A DNA stretch of 64,000 bases from Bombardia bombarda (taxonomy: Eukaryota > Ascomycota > Sordariomycetes > Sordariales > Lasiosphaeriaceae): contig JAULSR010000007.1 in NCBI GenBank assembly GCA_030512295.1, forward strand, positions 1,140,501-1,204,500. Reading direction: 5' to 3'. Position 1 is the stretch's first letter; the number at the start of each line of letters is the position of its first letter. Shown here one piece after another: positions 20,186 through 31,386 of this stretch. The notes under the pieces were generated by a model. The model was not told where the DNA came from. It worked only from the letters and a program-made list of their open reading frames with translations, and made no database searches. A program made the position numbers and the translations under genes.

Positions 20186-20601
20186 TTACATATAGGTGTG
20201 TTTGCGGTCGGTCCATAATTTGTCATTTTTGTTCAAATCTCTCGGCAAGGTTCAGATACCCGAGGTTCATGTTGGTGGTTAATGGCGGATGTATGTTGGT
20301 CGTTGTTGGTTCGACCCCCCGCCCTATGCCGCTTGCCGCGCTCGGCTCGGGGTATTCCTTCCCGCCCATCCGTCTATACGATAAGATACCTCGATACGTC
20401 TGGACAGAAAGGTACGGTCGTACGTACATTTCGAGACGCGTGAGGAGGCGCGGGAACAAGAGTTGCCATATTGCCTTTTGTGCGACTGGACTGGCTTGGC
20501 TGGTCTAGCTGGTACTTGAGTCGGACGGACGGACATAACGGCGGGTTTTGGAAAGGGAGCAGGCAGAGAAAGCTCCATAAATGACGCTCATGCCGGGCGA
20601 C

Positions 20602-20619
20602 GGGGGGGGGGGGGGGGGG
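20602..20619. repeat. homopolymeric G18 tract
   Basis: Eighteen consecutive G residues on the plus strand in the 3' flank of the LRR kinase gene. The length may be unreliable in an assembly. Confidence 0.9.
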
Positions 20620-22644
20620 CAGTTCAGGGAAGGGTGTGTGTGTTCCCCCCGCGAGGCTGTTGATCCTGTTTCGGGTCCGGGACATCGGGGATGTAATATT
20701 GGATGAGAGAGCTTCGTTGGCCTACGTGGTGGAAACGCATTGCATCATGTACAGTGCCGATCCATATGTAGAATGACTTACATACATGCATGCATATAGA
20801 ATAGCATTACATACATATACGTAGACAGATAGAGAGATACAAGGAGCGAACTAGTAGACAGACTTCGGGTAGCTGCATGTAGGCGGGCAGGCGGGCGACG
20901 GAGGCAGCTGCTAAGGTTAACCGTATCGTACGGTTCCCACATTCACCGTCTGCACTGCACCATCCTCAGTCATCGTCCGGATTGAGGCATATTGAGCGCC
21001 CTCTACTTCTCGTCACCGCAATATTAGAGCTCTAGGTTTCAAATTCCTCTTCCTTCCACGCAGTCTACACCAGTCCTCGGATATTACAAGTCTGAAGCTG
21101 ATCGACCGACCATCGGATACGTCTGTCTATACGCAGTCGCGAGCTTTAGTATTTATTGGATATTGTTTTCTTGCTGCCATGCCCAGAGTACCAAGTCGGG
21201 ATCAGCTCTTAGGATTTCCGTTTCGTCCCCTTTCCGCCCCTTTTCTCCTATCTCTTCACTGTAGCACAACATACACATGCATACATAATGTCATGCAGCC
21301 CCACGGAAGTTCGTCGTTGCTTGCATCTCTAGTCACTACCAGTTCAAGATATTATGCACCTCAGTTGTTGCCCGGCATGAGTGGACCAGTCTGGCATGGC
21401 CTTCTGACCTCTCGAGAGCACATGCAGTACAGTGTGAGTGATGCGGCCTGGACATGGACAAGAGTGCCATAGACGCCACGCCAGTCATAACCATCCGTTC
21501 ACCCATCCGCCCACTCATCTAATCCCGCAGCATAGCATCCCTACACTGCCCCATCCTTACGAATTATGCGGGGACACATGTATGCAGGCTGGCTGCTAAG
21601 TCTGTCTTAGCCGGAGTTTTGACATCCCTATTCTTTCTCCAAACTCTCTCTTCACTTTCTTTCTGCCTGTTTTTCGTCATGGAAGAAGGCTGACATGTGT
21701 ATGTTACAGACGCACACACGCACATACACACTTTCTTATCTTACTTGAAGGGCTGTGCCACATGCTACCTGTCTGCCTACCTACTATCTATCTATCTACT
21801 ACCGTCACATGCGTATGCACATGCAATTATACAAACTGTGCCGTGCGCGGCCTGCCATATGCCCTATGCCTTATGACCTGTAATGCCACCGTCCTGCGTC
21901 TCCAAGTACATTGATGATATTAATTGTATCCTTCCAATATGTGAATAATGACCGGCCAACACGGGACGGAAGGGCGCTTGATCTCGACGGTAGCCATGTC
22001 AAACCCCTGACATGACGGACGGGTAGGGACCTTAGTTGCCAATGACAGTGATGTTAAATTTCTTTTGTAATGAAATAGAAGGAATGTAGGTTTTGAATGC
22101 TGACTGACTGACTGATTTATCGGCATTGTCATCCTGATCCCCCTTTCCCATTATGTCAATATAGATAGAGATACACAACACGCGTATGTCACACCCTGAT
22201 ATAGCATTTCTGCGAAATTCTATTTTAAGCAAAAGCTCATATCACGTAGAGCAAGCAAGGGAACAAGGTCATGAGACTGCGGGGGAGCGAGTTCCTTGTG
22301 CTATATTGCTGCTCTATTGCTATTTGCGCATGGAAGCAGTATCACGTAGCTGTCTGCCTTATGTTTCCGCTGTAGCATGGTACTACGTTGAGCAAAAGAG
22401 CCAAGGGCGGGAGGGTTAGGTACCCGCGGGGCATCAATCCTACCATCCTCCCCATTGTTACCTATGCGTTGTCTAGTATAGCCAGGGCTCTATCTTGGAC
22501 AAGTGAACATAGGCTAGGTAAAAAAAAATGGCATTGTTATTTTTGGTCTTTGAACTGACCGTTGAGGTTAAAACGTAGACCAACGGAACAATCTGACATT
22601 AATGGATGCAGTGTTGTCTGTCTGACTGGGTGGGTGTGTGCCTG

Positions 22645-22686
22645 TGTGGGTGTGGGTGTGGGTGTGGGTGTGGGTGTGGGTGTGGG
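22645..22686. repeat. hexanucleotide (TGTGGG)7 minisatellite
   Basis: Seven perfect TGTGGG units, framed by imperfect GGGTGTG copies. It is G-rich on the plus strand and differs from the fungal telomere unit TTAGGG. No gene overlaps it. Confidence 0.95.
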
Positions 22687-25600
22687 TGTCACCGTGCCCG
22701 TCTCGCGTATTCCTCCGCAATGCCAGGTCTCATTCGCCCATAGGCTGGCCAATTGTTGACCATTTTCGGTTGGCTGCGGGTGAAGGAGGTAATGGTGGCT
22801 TACATAGGTAGTGTGTGGCTTAAGGAGCTCATTGACCCTTTTTCCCTATGTGCGTGTGTAGGTGCGGAGGTGGAGTTGCGAGGTGGTTATATGTACACAC
22901 GATAACCTCCCGTCGCAATACGGTTGAATCCTTTGGAGAATAAAAGGGCTGAATGGGGTTGCAAAATTGTATTCTTTTTTCTTTTCCTATTGTGTCCATA
23001 ATTGTCCAGCTATTGCCGTTGAAGTTGTCGTCTGCTGTTTGGCGCCCAATATGTCACGGTGGCGCCCATCGACGAGGTAAGGTAAATGTTTTACTTCTAA
23101 GACAAGTACTTACAATGTAATGTCCCCGCGCCATGTGAAAGCCAATTGGGAGGGACGAGATGGACGAGAAGGGAAAAAAAGTCCACAAAGCTTGACTAAA
23201 GCACCGTGTCTCATGCCAAGCAAAAATATGATGGGGTAACGTTTAGTCCATGGTACAAAGGCAAGACATCATTCCGTGTTCTGGTCGAGTAGTCTAAAAT
23301 CGGCGAGAGGGAGAGACACGGTATGCGTGTCTCTGGTATGTATCCAGTACCGATGCTCTGAGGTAACCAGTCTCGAGCAGTGTGGATGGGGGGATCTGCG
23401 CTGCCCACCACCTCCTGTCCTTTTGTCAGCGACTCCAAGCCTAATTCATGGCGGTTATATCCCACAACATGATTACCTTATGTCCTCTTGATTACTTGCT
23501 CTTTTACTGTGTATGTCCTTGGACAAGAGGTCAATGAGTGTTGGCTGCAGTGCTCTTACGGCATCCATCCCACATCCCACAACACCACCATTTCGACAGG
23601 AATCAGCTCCGGCCGCCTATGGTTGGTCTGCTTCCAGGCAACGACGCCCTCTGTATGGAGCCAAGCCGACAGGGCTGGACATGGGTGATGACTGGGGGTG
23701 ATGAGGTGGATGCAGGAGGACGTCCACAGACAGGCAACGTCAAAGCTCAACACAAAGTCGTCTCCGTATTTTGGGCGACGAGAGACCAAAACAGCACAGG
23801 CCGCATCATGGCTGGCCGGCCACCAGGATATAATAAGCCAGGTACCTTACCTTAGTAGCCATTAGCATCATGTCTCGAGAACCGTTTCGGTACAGCACAT
23901 TTCCTTCATTCTGTCTCGGTGCCGTATGTCTTCGTTCCGTCGGTCGCGACATTGAGGTCTCGAATCCCGCGGAGGATGCCCAAAGAAAGGCAGGGATGCC
24001 GAGGCCCAAGCCAGACTCGAGCCAGGGCAAGGGCAAGGTCGAGCGGCAGTGATAGACGCCATCGGTTGACTCTCCGCCTTTCCCGAGTGGGGTTTACCCG
24101 TCGTTGGTTGGCTGTTAAGTTGGCGGGCGTGAATCGTGATGGTGGTGGGTGCCTGTCATCATCTGTGTGCACTGCTCTTTTGTCATGGGAAGATTGCTCG
24201 AATTCGCCCTTGCGACCGACTGGGCAATTAACTCTCAACGGGCGATTGGCTTGCTTTTCTTCGGCTCAGGTGGACAGGGGATCGCACCTGCTGAGACATA
24301 CAGGAGCGTTGGACGTCAACCTAGGAAGGCACGCTTCATGGCGATACGTCTGTGTTTGGTTAAGAAGGTCGTATCGGGGGACGTTGAAGCTCTAAAAGCA
24401 GAATTTGGCCCCCAATATTTACTCCCTGGCATATATGAGCGGTCTGGACTTGCACCGCCTTCTCCAGCTTCTGTTGCATTCGTCAATCTCAGGCCCGTCA
24501 TCCGTGAGAGACCCAAAATGATGGAATCTTGTAATCCATGACCTGGGGAAATTCTGGTCGCGCTAATAAAAACAGCTTGACAAGGGATAACATGTGCCTG
24601 AACAGTGGGTCAACATCTCTGAGAGCATCTAAAAGACCCCGTCCAGCTTTACGATGGAAGGCGCCACCCCACTGTCGCGCCTGCCATTCATCATCCCTGC
24701 CCGTCTGACATCTCAGCAAGTGCTGCTGGTAGCAATAGAACTTGGAAGCGAGTTCGGCAGCCGCGGGGTCGCTACCTAAATCTAGAACACTCGCTGGACT
24801 CTCCCTATAAGGTACCGTGCCTTGACTGCGACCCTTCATTGTCTCGATTACAAAAGTTTCCGAATTCGATTTGTCCTAGTTGACAGACGATTTATCATCA
24901 CGACGAGGCTCGTCCAAACTTTAGGCCGGCGACCGAGCAATATAACAGGATAAGGATTTGCACACTGCAGCTTCAACACGGAAGTCGGCCACATCTCGAC
25001 CTGGGATCCCGGTTTTCCAAAAGTCAACGGAATCTCGCGACCCCACGAAACACCCGCCTTGTTGGCGAATTGGTACATACCTTATTTGGTACTTTTCGCG
25101 AGCAAAACCAAAAGGAGGAAGAAAAAGTCGCTAGGCTTAGACTAGCAGCAGATACCCTCCACTTCCAAGACATTGTCCACCCGTCCCGGTTGCAAATCCG
25201 CCTTGGAACGAAGCACCCAAGACTTGCCGATCGGTAGCACTTGTCAGCAGTGAGCGCCCGTTTACAAAACGTTTCAACAAGCAGGCAGGCCCCCTCACAA
25301 CTTCTGGAAACCGGCTGCTCCTGGGCCTACCTAGGTACCAGAACTAGGGTGCTCCATAAAAAAAGGGCTGCCCGTGTGTTGCTCCATTGTCCCTTCTCCC
25401 TCACACACTCACCAACACTCACCATTTTTGCTCGTGCGTGCGTCACATTCACATCCCGGGCACGGAGATCGCCTTCAGGATCCGCGAGCAGTGTTGCCGT
25501 ATCGCCGCGCAAGCTCCTCTCAGAACTTCACCTGGCTCGGGAGTAACCTCCTCGTTGCCCCATTGCCGCGGCCAGGATCATCCAGTAAAACAAAACCCGG

Positions 25601-26128
25601 CCCGTTCAGAGACACGTCCCTACCCCTGGCTTCTTATATCTACCTTGCCTACCCATATGACATTACTTACTATTTAGACCTGGGCATTTCTTGTTAGTTA
25701 CAGGCCACCTTTTCTTTTCCGCAATTGGATACATTCCTACATCCAAGTACACGTTGTTGCCTGGTCTGTGCTTGGACGCCTACCTCCTGAGCTCAAACAA
25801 TATTCTTATTCCTCCTTGGCGGCCACGACAAGAGTGCACGATAATGTGACGTTTCGATATTTGTAACAACGTCGGAATGATTGTAGGTGACTCAAGCTTT
25901 CGTACCATGCCCCGTGCAACAGACTCAAGTTCCGCAGCTCCCTCCTGTCGTCCTCATTGAAGTTGATCACCAGGGTGTTCGTCCTACCCGGTACCCTCAG
26001 GGTCGTGACCTATCCAAGAAAAAGCCGAGGTACTGACGTATAAGACATAGATATACTTGCCTTGAGTGCCTATTAGCTATCCCATTCACAATACCTCGTT
26101 CAGCCATACCCAAGCAAACGCGCCTGTC

Positions 26129-29100
26129 ATGTTCCCCATCAGTGCTGCAGCGCTTCCCGCTATCTTCACGCGGCAAGCTCTGATAATTCTCGACCTTCAA
26201 AATGACTTCCTCTCGCCCGACGGTGTCTTGTCCGTGAGCGAGCCGGACGGGTTTGTGTCTCGCACACTGAAGCTGGTCAATGCCTTCCGCGAGTCGGACG
26301 CCGGCATCGTTGTCTGGGTACGCAGCGAGTTTGACTGTCATCGGCCCTTAGATGTCGATGGAGACCACATTGTCACGTCAGAGGTTCCGCCACGTCTCAC
26401 AAGGTCAATCTCATCCAGAGGACGCAAGACGGCATCTCAGGGGCATGACGTGATGGCAATGGAGCTGGACGACGAAGCGTTTCTGAGCATACCCACGGGA
26501 AGTGACAAGCCCGCCTGCGTCCAAGCCAAATCCTCGGGTGCCGAGTTTCATCCAGACATTCTTGCGGCTATAGACACGAGCAGGGACATCGTCTTCACCA
26601 AGACTCACTACAGCGCCTTCGCCGCTGGACAGTCGCAGCTGGTGCAGCTGCTCAGGGGCGGTTCGTGACAGAGATGTACGTCTGCGGGTCACTGACGAAT
26701 ATCAGCGTCTATGCGACGGCCTTGGATGCGGGAAAGCACGGCTACGAGATGACTATCGTGGACGACTGCTGCGGATACCGAAACGAAGTGAGGCACGTCA
26801 ACGCGATGCGGCAGCTTATGCAGCTCGCAGGCAGCAATGTCACGGATTCAGAGACCATAGTCGACTCATTAAAGCCACCCGAACCAAAAGAGTCATCAGC
26901 AGTAAGAAGTCGGAACGAGAAGAGAGGCACCGACAGCAGCGGCGACGGCGGCAGGAGAGCGGGCGCGGACGGGAATGGCGGAAGCCAAAAATCACCCGTA
27001 CGTTCACCCGCTCCGCGGGGGCAGGCCAGTCGTCCACTCACACTGGACTGTCCCCAACAATCTCGAAGATGTCACTAAGCCCCAGTGGTGCTTCTCTAGT
27101 CGCGTCCTCTGCGTCACAGCCTGCAGAGCCTACCTCCACACAGCCGCAGCAGCAGGCCCAAAGCAGGGGGGCAGCAGCACTGCAGTATCAGCCGCCGATC
27201 CGCTTCCAACCCTGGTAGCTGAGTCAAAAGGTCAACATGTCAAAAAACACGCCCTTTGGCAACATGATCAAGACAAGTCTCAGCAATCGGCCTCTGAAAA
27301 TAACAGCCAAGGCGCCCTTCGGAACGACAAAGGACAGTCTTCAAAGATCGCCAACGCCAACCTGATTGCCAGCCCCAATGCCAATGCCAATGCCAATGCC
27401 AATGCCAATGCCAATACTAACGTCTTGGAAGCGGATTCTGACCATGGTAGCCAACCGTCATCACCAGAGCCTCAGTTGCCGCCTGACTGGAAAATGGGAC
27501 GGAGTGCGCCAAACAGACAAGACGGTCCAAAAAGCTTAAAGGATGCGCCCCGCACCCAGGGCCGGGCAGGTCATCCTTTGGTCAACACGCCAAATACCAA
27601 AGCTGAGGCGACTAGGATTGAAACAAAACCAAAGCGCCGAGTGAGAGCATCAAGCTCTGCAGAGGACTCCTTAGCCAAATCATCGCCAGCAAAGGCCAAA
27701 GTTTCAGACAAAGTCTTGTCACAGCAGCCAGCCCCCAATACCCGAGCAAAACCGCCGACAACCACTGCCACCACGAAGCCTGAACTAACACAGTCAACCA
27801 CCATGGCGGAGCGACCTAAACCGACGAACGCCATCGTTTCCGAGCCATATGCAGCGGGCGACACCACCGTCATCCGCAATGCACTCTCGCCCTCCCTGGC
27901 CGCCGACGCCTTTGAGCGGTTACTGAGCGAGGTCAGCTGGGCGAGCATGTCCCATCTAGGCGGCGAGGTCCCACGACGGATCGCCGTGCAAGGAGCGATA
28001 GATGACGAAGGCAACATGCCCGTCTACCGCCACCCATCAGACGAGTCTCCGCCACTTTTACCATTCTCACCTACCGTACTGGCGATCAAGACGGAAATCG
28101 AGCATCACCTAGGCCACCCCCTCAACCACGTGCTCATCCAACACTACCGCAGCGGCAACGACCACATTACCGAGCATAGCGACAAATCGCTGGACATTGT
28201 CCGCGGCAGCTTCATCGCAAATCTGAGCCTGGGCGCCGAGCGAACCATGGTCTTTCGCGCCAAAAAGGCCGACAAGGACCGGCCTACCGACTCCAAGAAG
28301 TCGTCTCCCGAGACCGAGTCCGAACCAGCGGCACCACCCACCGCCGCCGCCGCCGCAGCCAGGACCGCCGCAAACCAGCGCGCCCCCCTCCCCCACAACT
28401 CTCTCTGCCGCATGGGCCTCGAGACCAACAAGCGCTGGACGCACGCCATCCGCCCCGACAAGCGCGCCGACCGCGACAAGACGCCCGCCGAGCTCGCCTA
28501 CGGCGGCGCCCGCATCAGCCTCACCTTCCGCCGCATCGGCACCTTCCTCGACAGTGCCCAGACCCACATCTGGGGCCAGGGCGCCACGTCCAAGTCCCAC
28601 GCCGCCGCGCGGCCCGTCATCAACGGCCAGACCCCCGAGGCCGTCCGCATGCTGCAGGCGTTCGGCACCGAGAACCACCGGGCCGAGTTCGACTGGGAGG
28701 CCGCCTACGGCGGCGGGTTCGACGTGCTGCACAGCGGGCAGCCGAAGAGGCTGTACGCGGGCGCCGACGCCGTCGCCAACATGCGCGTGCTACTCGCGGC
28801 GGTGGAGCTGGGCGTGTCGTGCGCGCGGCCGAAAGGGGTTGGGAAGGTGGGTAGTGATGCGCGGTTCGAGGATAACGACCCCAATCGCGCGGTCGTCGAG
28901 GGGCATGAGACGATACTGAGGTATCTGGATGCTGTGTATGGGGCGGGCAGGAGGTATGACCAGCTCGCGTATGCGGATGTCGCGAGGCGGTTTGCGAGGC
29001 TGCAGCTGGCGCTGGATCTGCTGGGGAGGTGGCGGGTGTTTAGGGAGGAGGCGAGGGGAAGGAGGCCGAGATTGCGGATGAGAGGGAGAGGAGGGGGTAT

Positions 29101-29502
29101 TTGCCCAGGGTGGTGAAGAAGAAGTTGCTGGGGGGGTGGGAGGGGTTTGCCGCTGAGGCGGCGGCGGCGGTTGGGAAGGAGGGCAGTGGTGGTGATAGTG
29201 CTGCTGCTCTGCCGCAAAAGGTGTATATCGCTGGGGGAGGGCAGCCCTCGCCGGCGGACTTTGCGCTGTGGCCGGTACTGTATGACATTGTTCGCGAGTG
29301 CGGCGGGGATGACGAGGTGCTGGAGCTACAGGGGGGCAAGCTAAGGGCGTATTATAAAGCGTTTGGGGAGCGCAGTGCGGTTGCGGTGGCGAAGACGGCG
29401 GTGGGGGATAGGGGAAAGAGGGGTGAGGAGACAGTTGCTACGGATAAGGAGAAGGAGAAAGCTGCTGCTGATGGGGCGTCTACCAAGGAGGGGAAGGAGT
29501 AA
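26129..29502 (+). CDS. isochorismatase-like / AlkB-like dioxygenase / GST-like fusion, frame-disrupted
   Basis: Three domains follow one another. (1) 26129 to about 26870: isochorismatase-like cysteine hydrolase with the triad context LDLQNDF (Asp), FTKTHYSAF (Lys) and YVCGSLTNISVYATA (Cys). (2) About 27830-28545: AlkB-type 2OG-Fe(II) dioxygenase with HYRSGNDHITEHSD (HxD), WTHAI (distal His) and ARISLTFRRIG (2OG Arg). (3) About 28600-29400: GST-like, with FDVLHSGQPKRLYAGADAVANMRV, FEDNDPNRAVVEGHETILRYLD and SPADFALWPVLYDIV. A disordered Ser/Gln-rich linker joins 1 and 2. No single frame spans it. Frame changes of the same sense (net -1) occur near 26655-26662, 26900, 27350 and 29060, and TAG 27216-27218 interrupts the linker. 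The first and last lie inside conserved segments with no room for an intron. It is either a decaying gene or locally poor sequence. The intact protein would be about 1,120 residues. Confidence 0.75.
27375..27410 (+). repeat. (CCAATG)6 coding hexanucleotide repeat
   Basis: Six perfect CCAATG units, followed by CCAATA, inside the linker of the fusion gene. In the frame of the AlkB domain it encodes an Asn-Ala repeat. Copy-number change would keep the frame. Confidence 0.95.
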
Positions 29503-30146
29503 GTAGAGTAAATAGGAAGGAGGAGATGGATATGTTGGACACATTTTCTTGGATGTTGTTCTCTTAAAGGGTGTTTCTGTCTGGGCTTTCTTGTTTGGCT
29601 TTGAGATGTAACTTGGATACCCTGCTCTGAGAGCTAGCTATTTTTGATGATGCGCAGGGAATGAAGATAAATAAAGAAACAAATTGGAGAGAGTTTGGAA
29701 GACTATGGTCTAGGCTATGGATGCTCGGAATTTACCTATTTTGGCGTTTGAGAAGTTGTCGTCATGTATACCGCTCGTTGCTCCTCGTGATATTCACACC
29801 TGGGTGGAGACTTGGGGACTGAACGGTTACATTGTCTACAAGGAAACCTACCTTGGCGGATACTCGGGTCAGTTCCCAGGTATCTTTTTACCTTGGTTCA
29901 TTGTTTATCCTCGAGGATTGTTATCATCCATTTGCTGTCGTCGTCATACCCTACAGGATCCTGACGAGGCAATACCGAAGCATTCGTCCTCGGTGTACCA
30001 TGCTCAAAGGCTCGTCATATGCACATGTGGTCCTCCATGAAGTCTACATACTCTCAAAAGCCACAGACAGCCGAAGGCAGAATCTACTCTTGGGTATGCA
30101 GTTACGAAATAGACACAACTCACAAACGACAAAAAGACAAAAGAAA
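29503..30146. other. 3' flank of the fusion gene and 5S copy 2 downstream flank
   Basis: About 640 bases without a credible coding frame. T-rich termination sequence for the minus-strand 5S gene lies at about 30130-30146 (A-rich on the plus strand). Confidence 0.5.
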
Positions 30147-30264
30147 CATACAACACCAGGGATTCGCCGGTCGTCACCGACCCAACTACTAGTCTGGCGA
30201 TTAGTGGCTTATCTAGGGCAGAGCGGACGGGATGCCGAGTTTTCCACTATCTATGGTCGTATGT
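30147..30264 (-). rRNA. 5S ribosomal RNA, copy 2
   Basis: 118 nt on the minus strand, nearly identical to the copy at 4796-4913 (I see three differences: G/A near base 8, one change in the 3' arm of the CCAGCGAAT region, and GTGCTG versus GTGTTG near the 3' end). The variant helix II and III pairs are the same in both copies. A CCATAA element lies at -29 to -24 and a T-rich run follows the 3' end, so promoter and terminator spacing match copy 1 although the flanks are otherwise unrelated. It is 25 kb from copy 1 and on the same strand, the dispersed arrangement known in Neurospora and relatives. Confidence 0.93.
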
Positions 30265-31386
30265 AAATTGATGGGTTGTCTGCAGTGGTTATGGAGTAGT
30301 GGTGGAGGAGATGGTTGAGAGGGTGGGGCTTATGTGGGGGCGCAGGAATGTGGAAAAGGGGAAGTTCTAAAGGTTAGGGTACGGGTATGATTCACTGGCT
30401 GCTTGCTGATGTATATTTACGTTTAATGTTAAGAGTATCGAGTTTTGTCTTCCTCAGGAGTTCAGGATACGATGTGATTCCTAATAGATAAACAAATTGT
30501 AGAGTTATGATATTGTTTTGAGATCGGGGTCAACGAAAATAGGAAATATTGAAAATGCCGTCGGTTGTGTTTTCTATTTTCCAGCGACGCAAGATGAATA
30601 TCAACTGCCTTGTTTAAAGCCCAGGTGAAGCAATCCTAGAAGAACGTAAATATCAGTTTAATTCTATTGTTGAATAACCCAAATCAGTCTTCTTCATACC
30701 TATGCCCCTTTGGTTGACTTCTATGAAGTTCAAATTCTTTTGATTACAAGCTACCTTGGGTGTTGCGGTGTATTACCTAGGTTCATGTCTTAACAGCCTG
30801 AATTTCACCTACCGCAGTATACTACATGCTCCCAGATATTCATAAACAGGAAGCATGCAGTTCTAGGACGATAGAAAGGTGCTCTAGTCACATTCATCAC
30901 GAAAGTACAGCCCGACAGACGAACAGTTACACAACTCGCCCATCACGAAACATAACACATCAATATCAGAGAGTCCAGCCCGTGTTTCTTCATTTCTTCC
31001 GAAACCTGAAATAAAACTCGTAGTCCACTCATAGTCCAATACATTGATTCCATAAAAAAAGCCAATAAACGACGCCTATGATGTTAAAAAGGCCAAGAGA
31101 ATAAAAAAGGAACCAAACAAACCCAGAACAAACCAACCCGGATGCTAAAGATAATAGAACCCCCGGTGTTTGCCCGTTTGTGCGTAAAGATAAAATAAAG
31201 AGCTGTCTCCCACTCACCTCACTCCACCCAACCAAATATAGGGGCAAAATGACTGTTAAACTCACTCGCCTCCTATCTTGGAGTCAACCCCCCTCCGTTT
31301 CCCACCCAGTGCCATCCCACCAACATCATCCCCATCACCTTTCACACCCCCTCTGACCCACACCTAGACCCATCGAACGGGCCCCC
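30265..31386. other. AT-rich spacer downstream of SHMT
   Basis: About 1.1 kb. The part from 31020 to 31386 is the presumed SHMT 3' UTR. The remainder is AT-rich and shows no gene. Confidence 0.5.

Larger units (their letters stand above)
20186..26128. other. gene-poor 5.9-kb region with simple repeats
   Basis: No frame here shows family motifs, a plausible start with splice sites, or consistent composition. The longest, 23919-24395 and 24149-24541 on the plus strand, overlap in different frames and look random. The stretch contains a G18 tract (20602-20619), a (TGTGGG)7 array (22645-22686), a (GACT)4 run near 22084-22100, CTAT repeats near 21785, and many CATA/CATG-rich tracts at 20740-20850 and 21250-21850. 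The last 200 bases hold the promoter of the fusion gene. No transposon ends or RNA genes were recognised. Confidence 0.5.

Noticed and set aside
20300..20340. GGTTCGACC sequence resembling a tRNA T-loop
   Set aside because: No acceptor, D or anticodon stem can be built upstream, so not a tRNA.
22645..22686. G-rich TGTGGG array as an internal telomere remnant
   Set aside because: The unit is not TTAGGG and there is no degenerate telomeric flank; an ordinary minisatellite is simpler.
24149..24541. 130-codon plus-strand frame in the gene-poor region
   Set aside because: Overlaps another frame of similar length, starts without context and has no recognisable motif; treated as chance.
28109..28732. 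207-codon minus-strand Gly/Val/Ala-rich frame
   Set aside because: Antisense shadow of the AlkB/GST part of the fusion gene, where the sense strand shows catalytic motifs.
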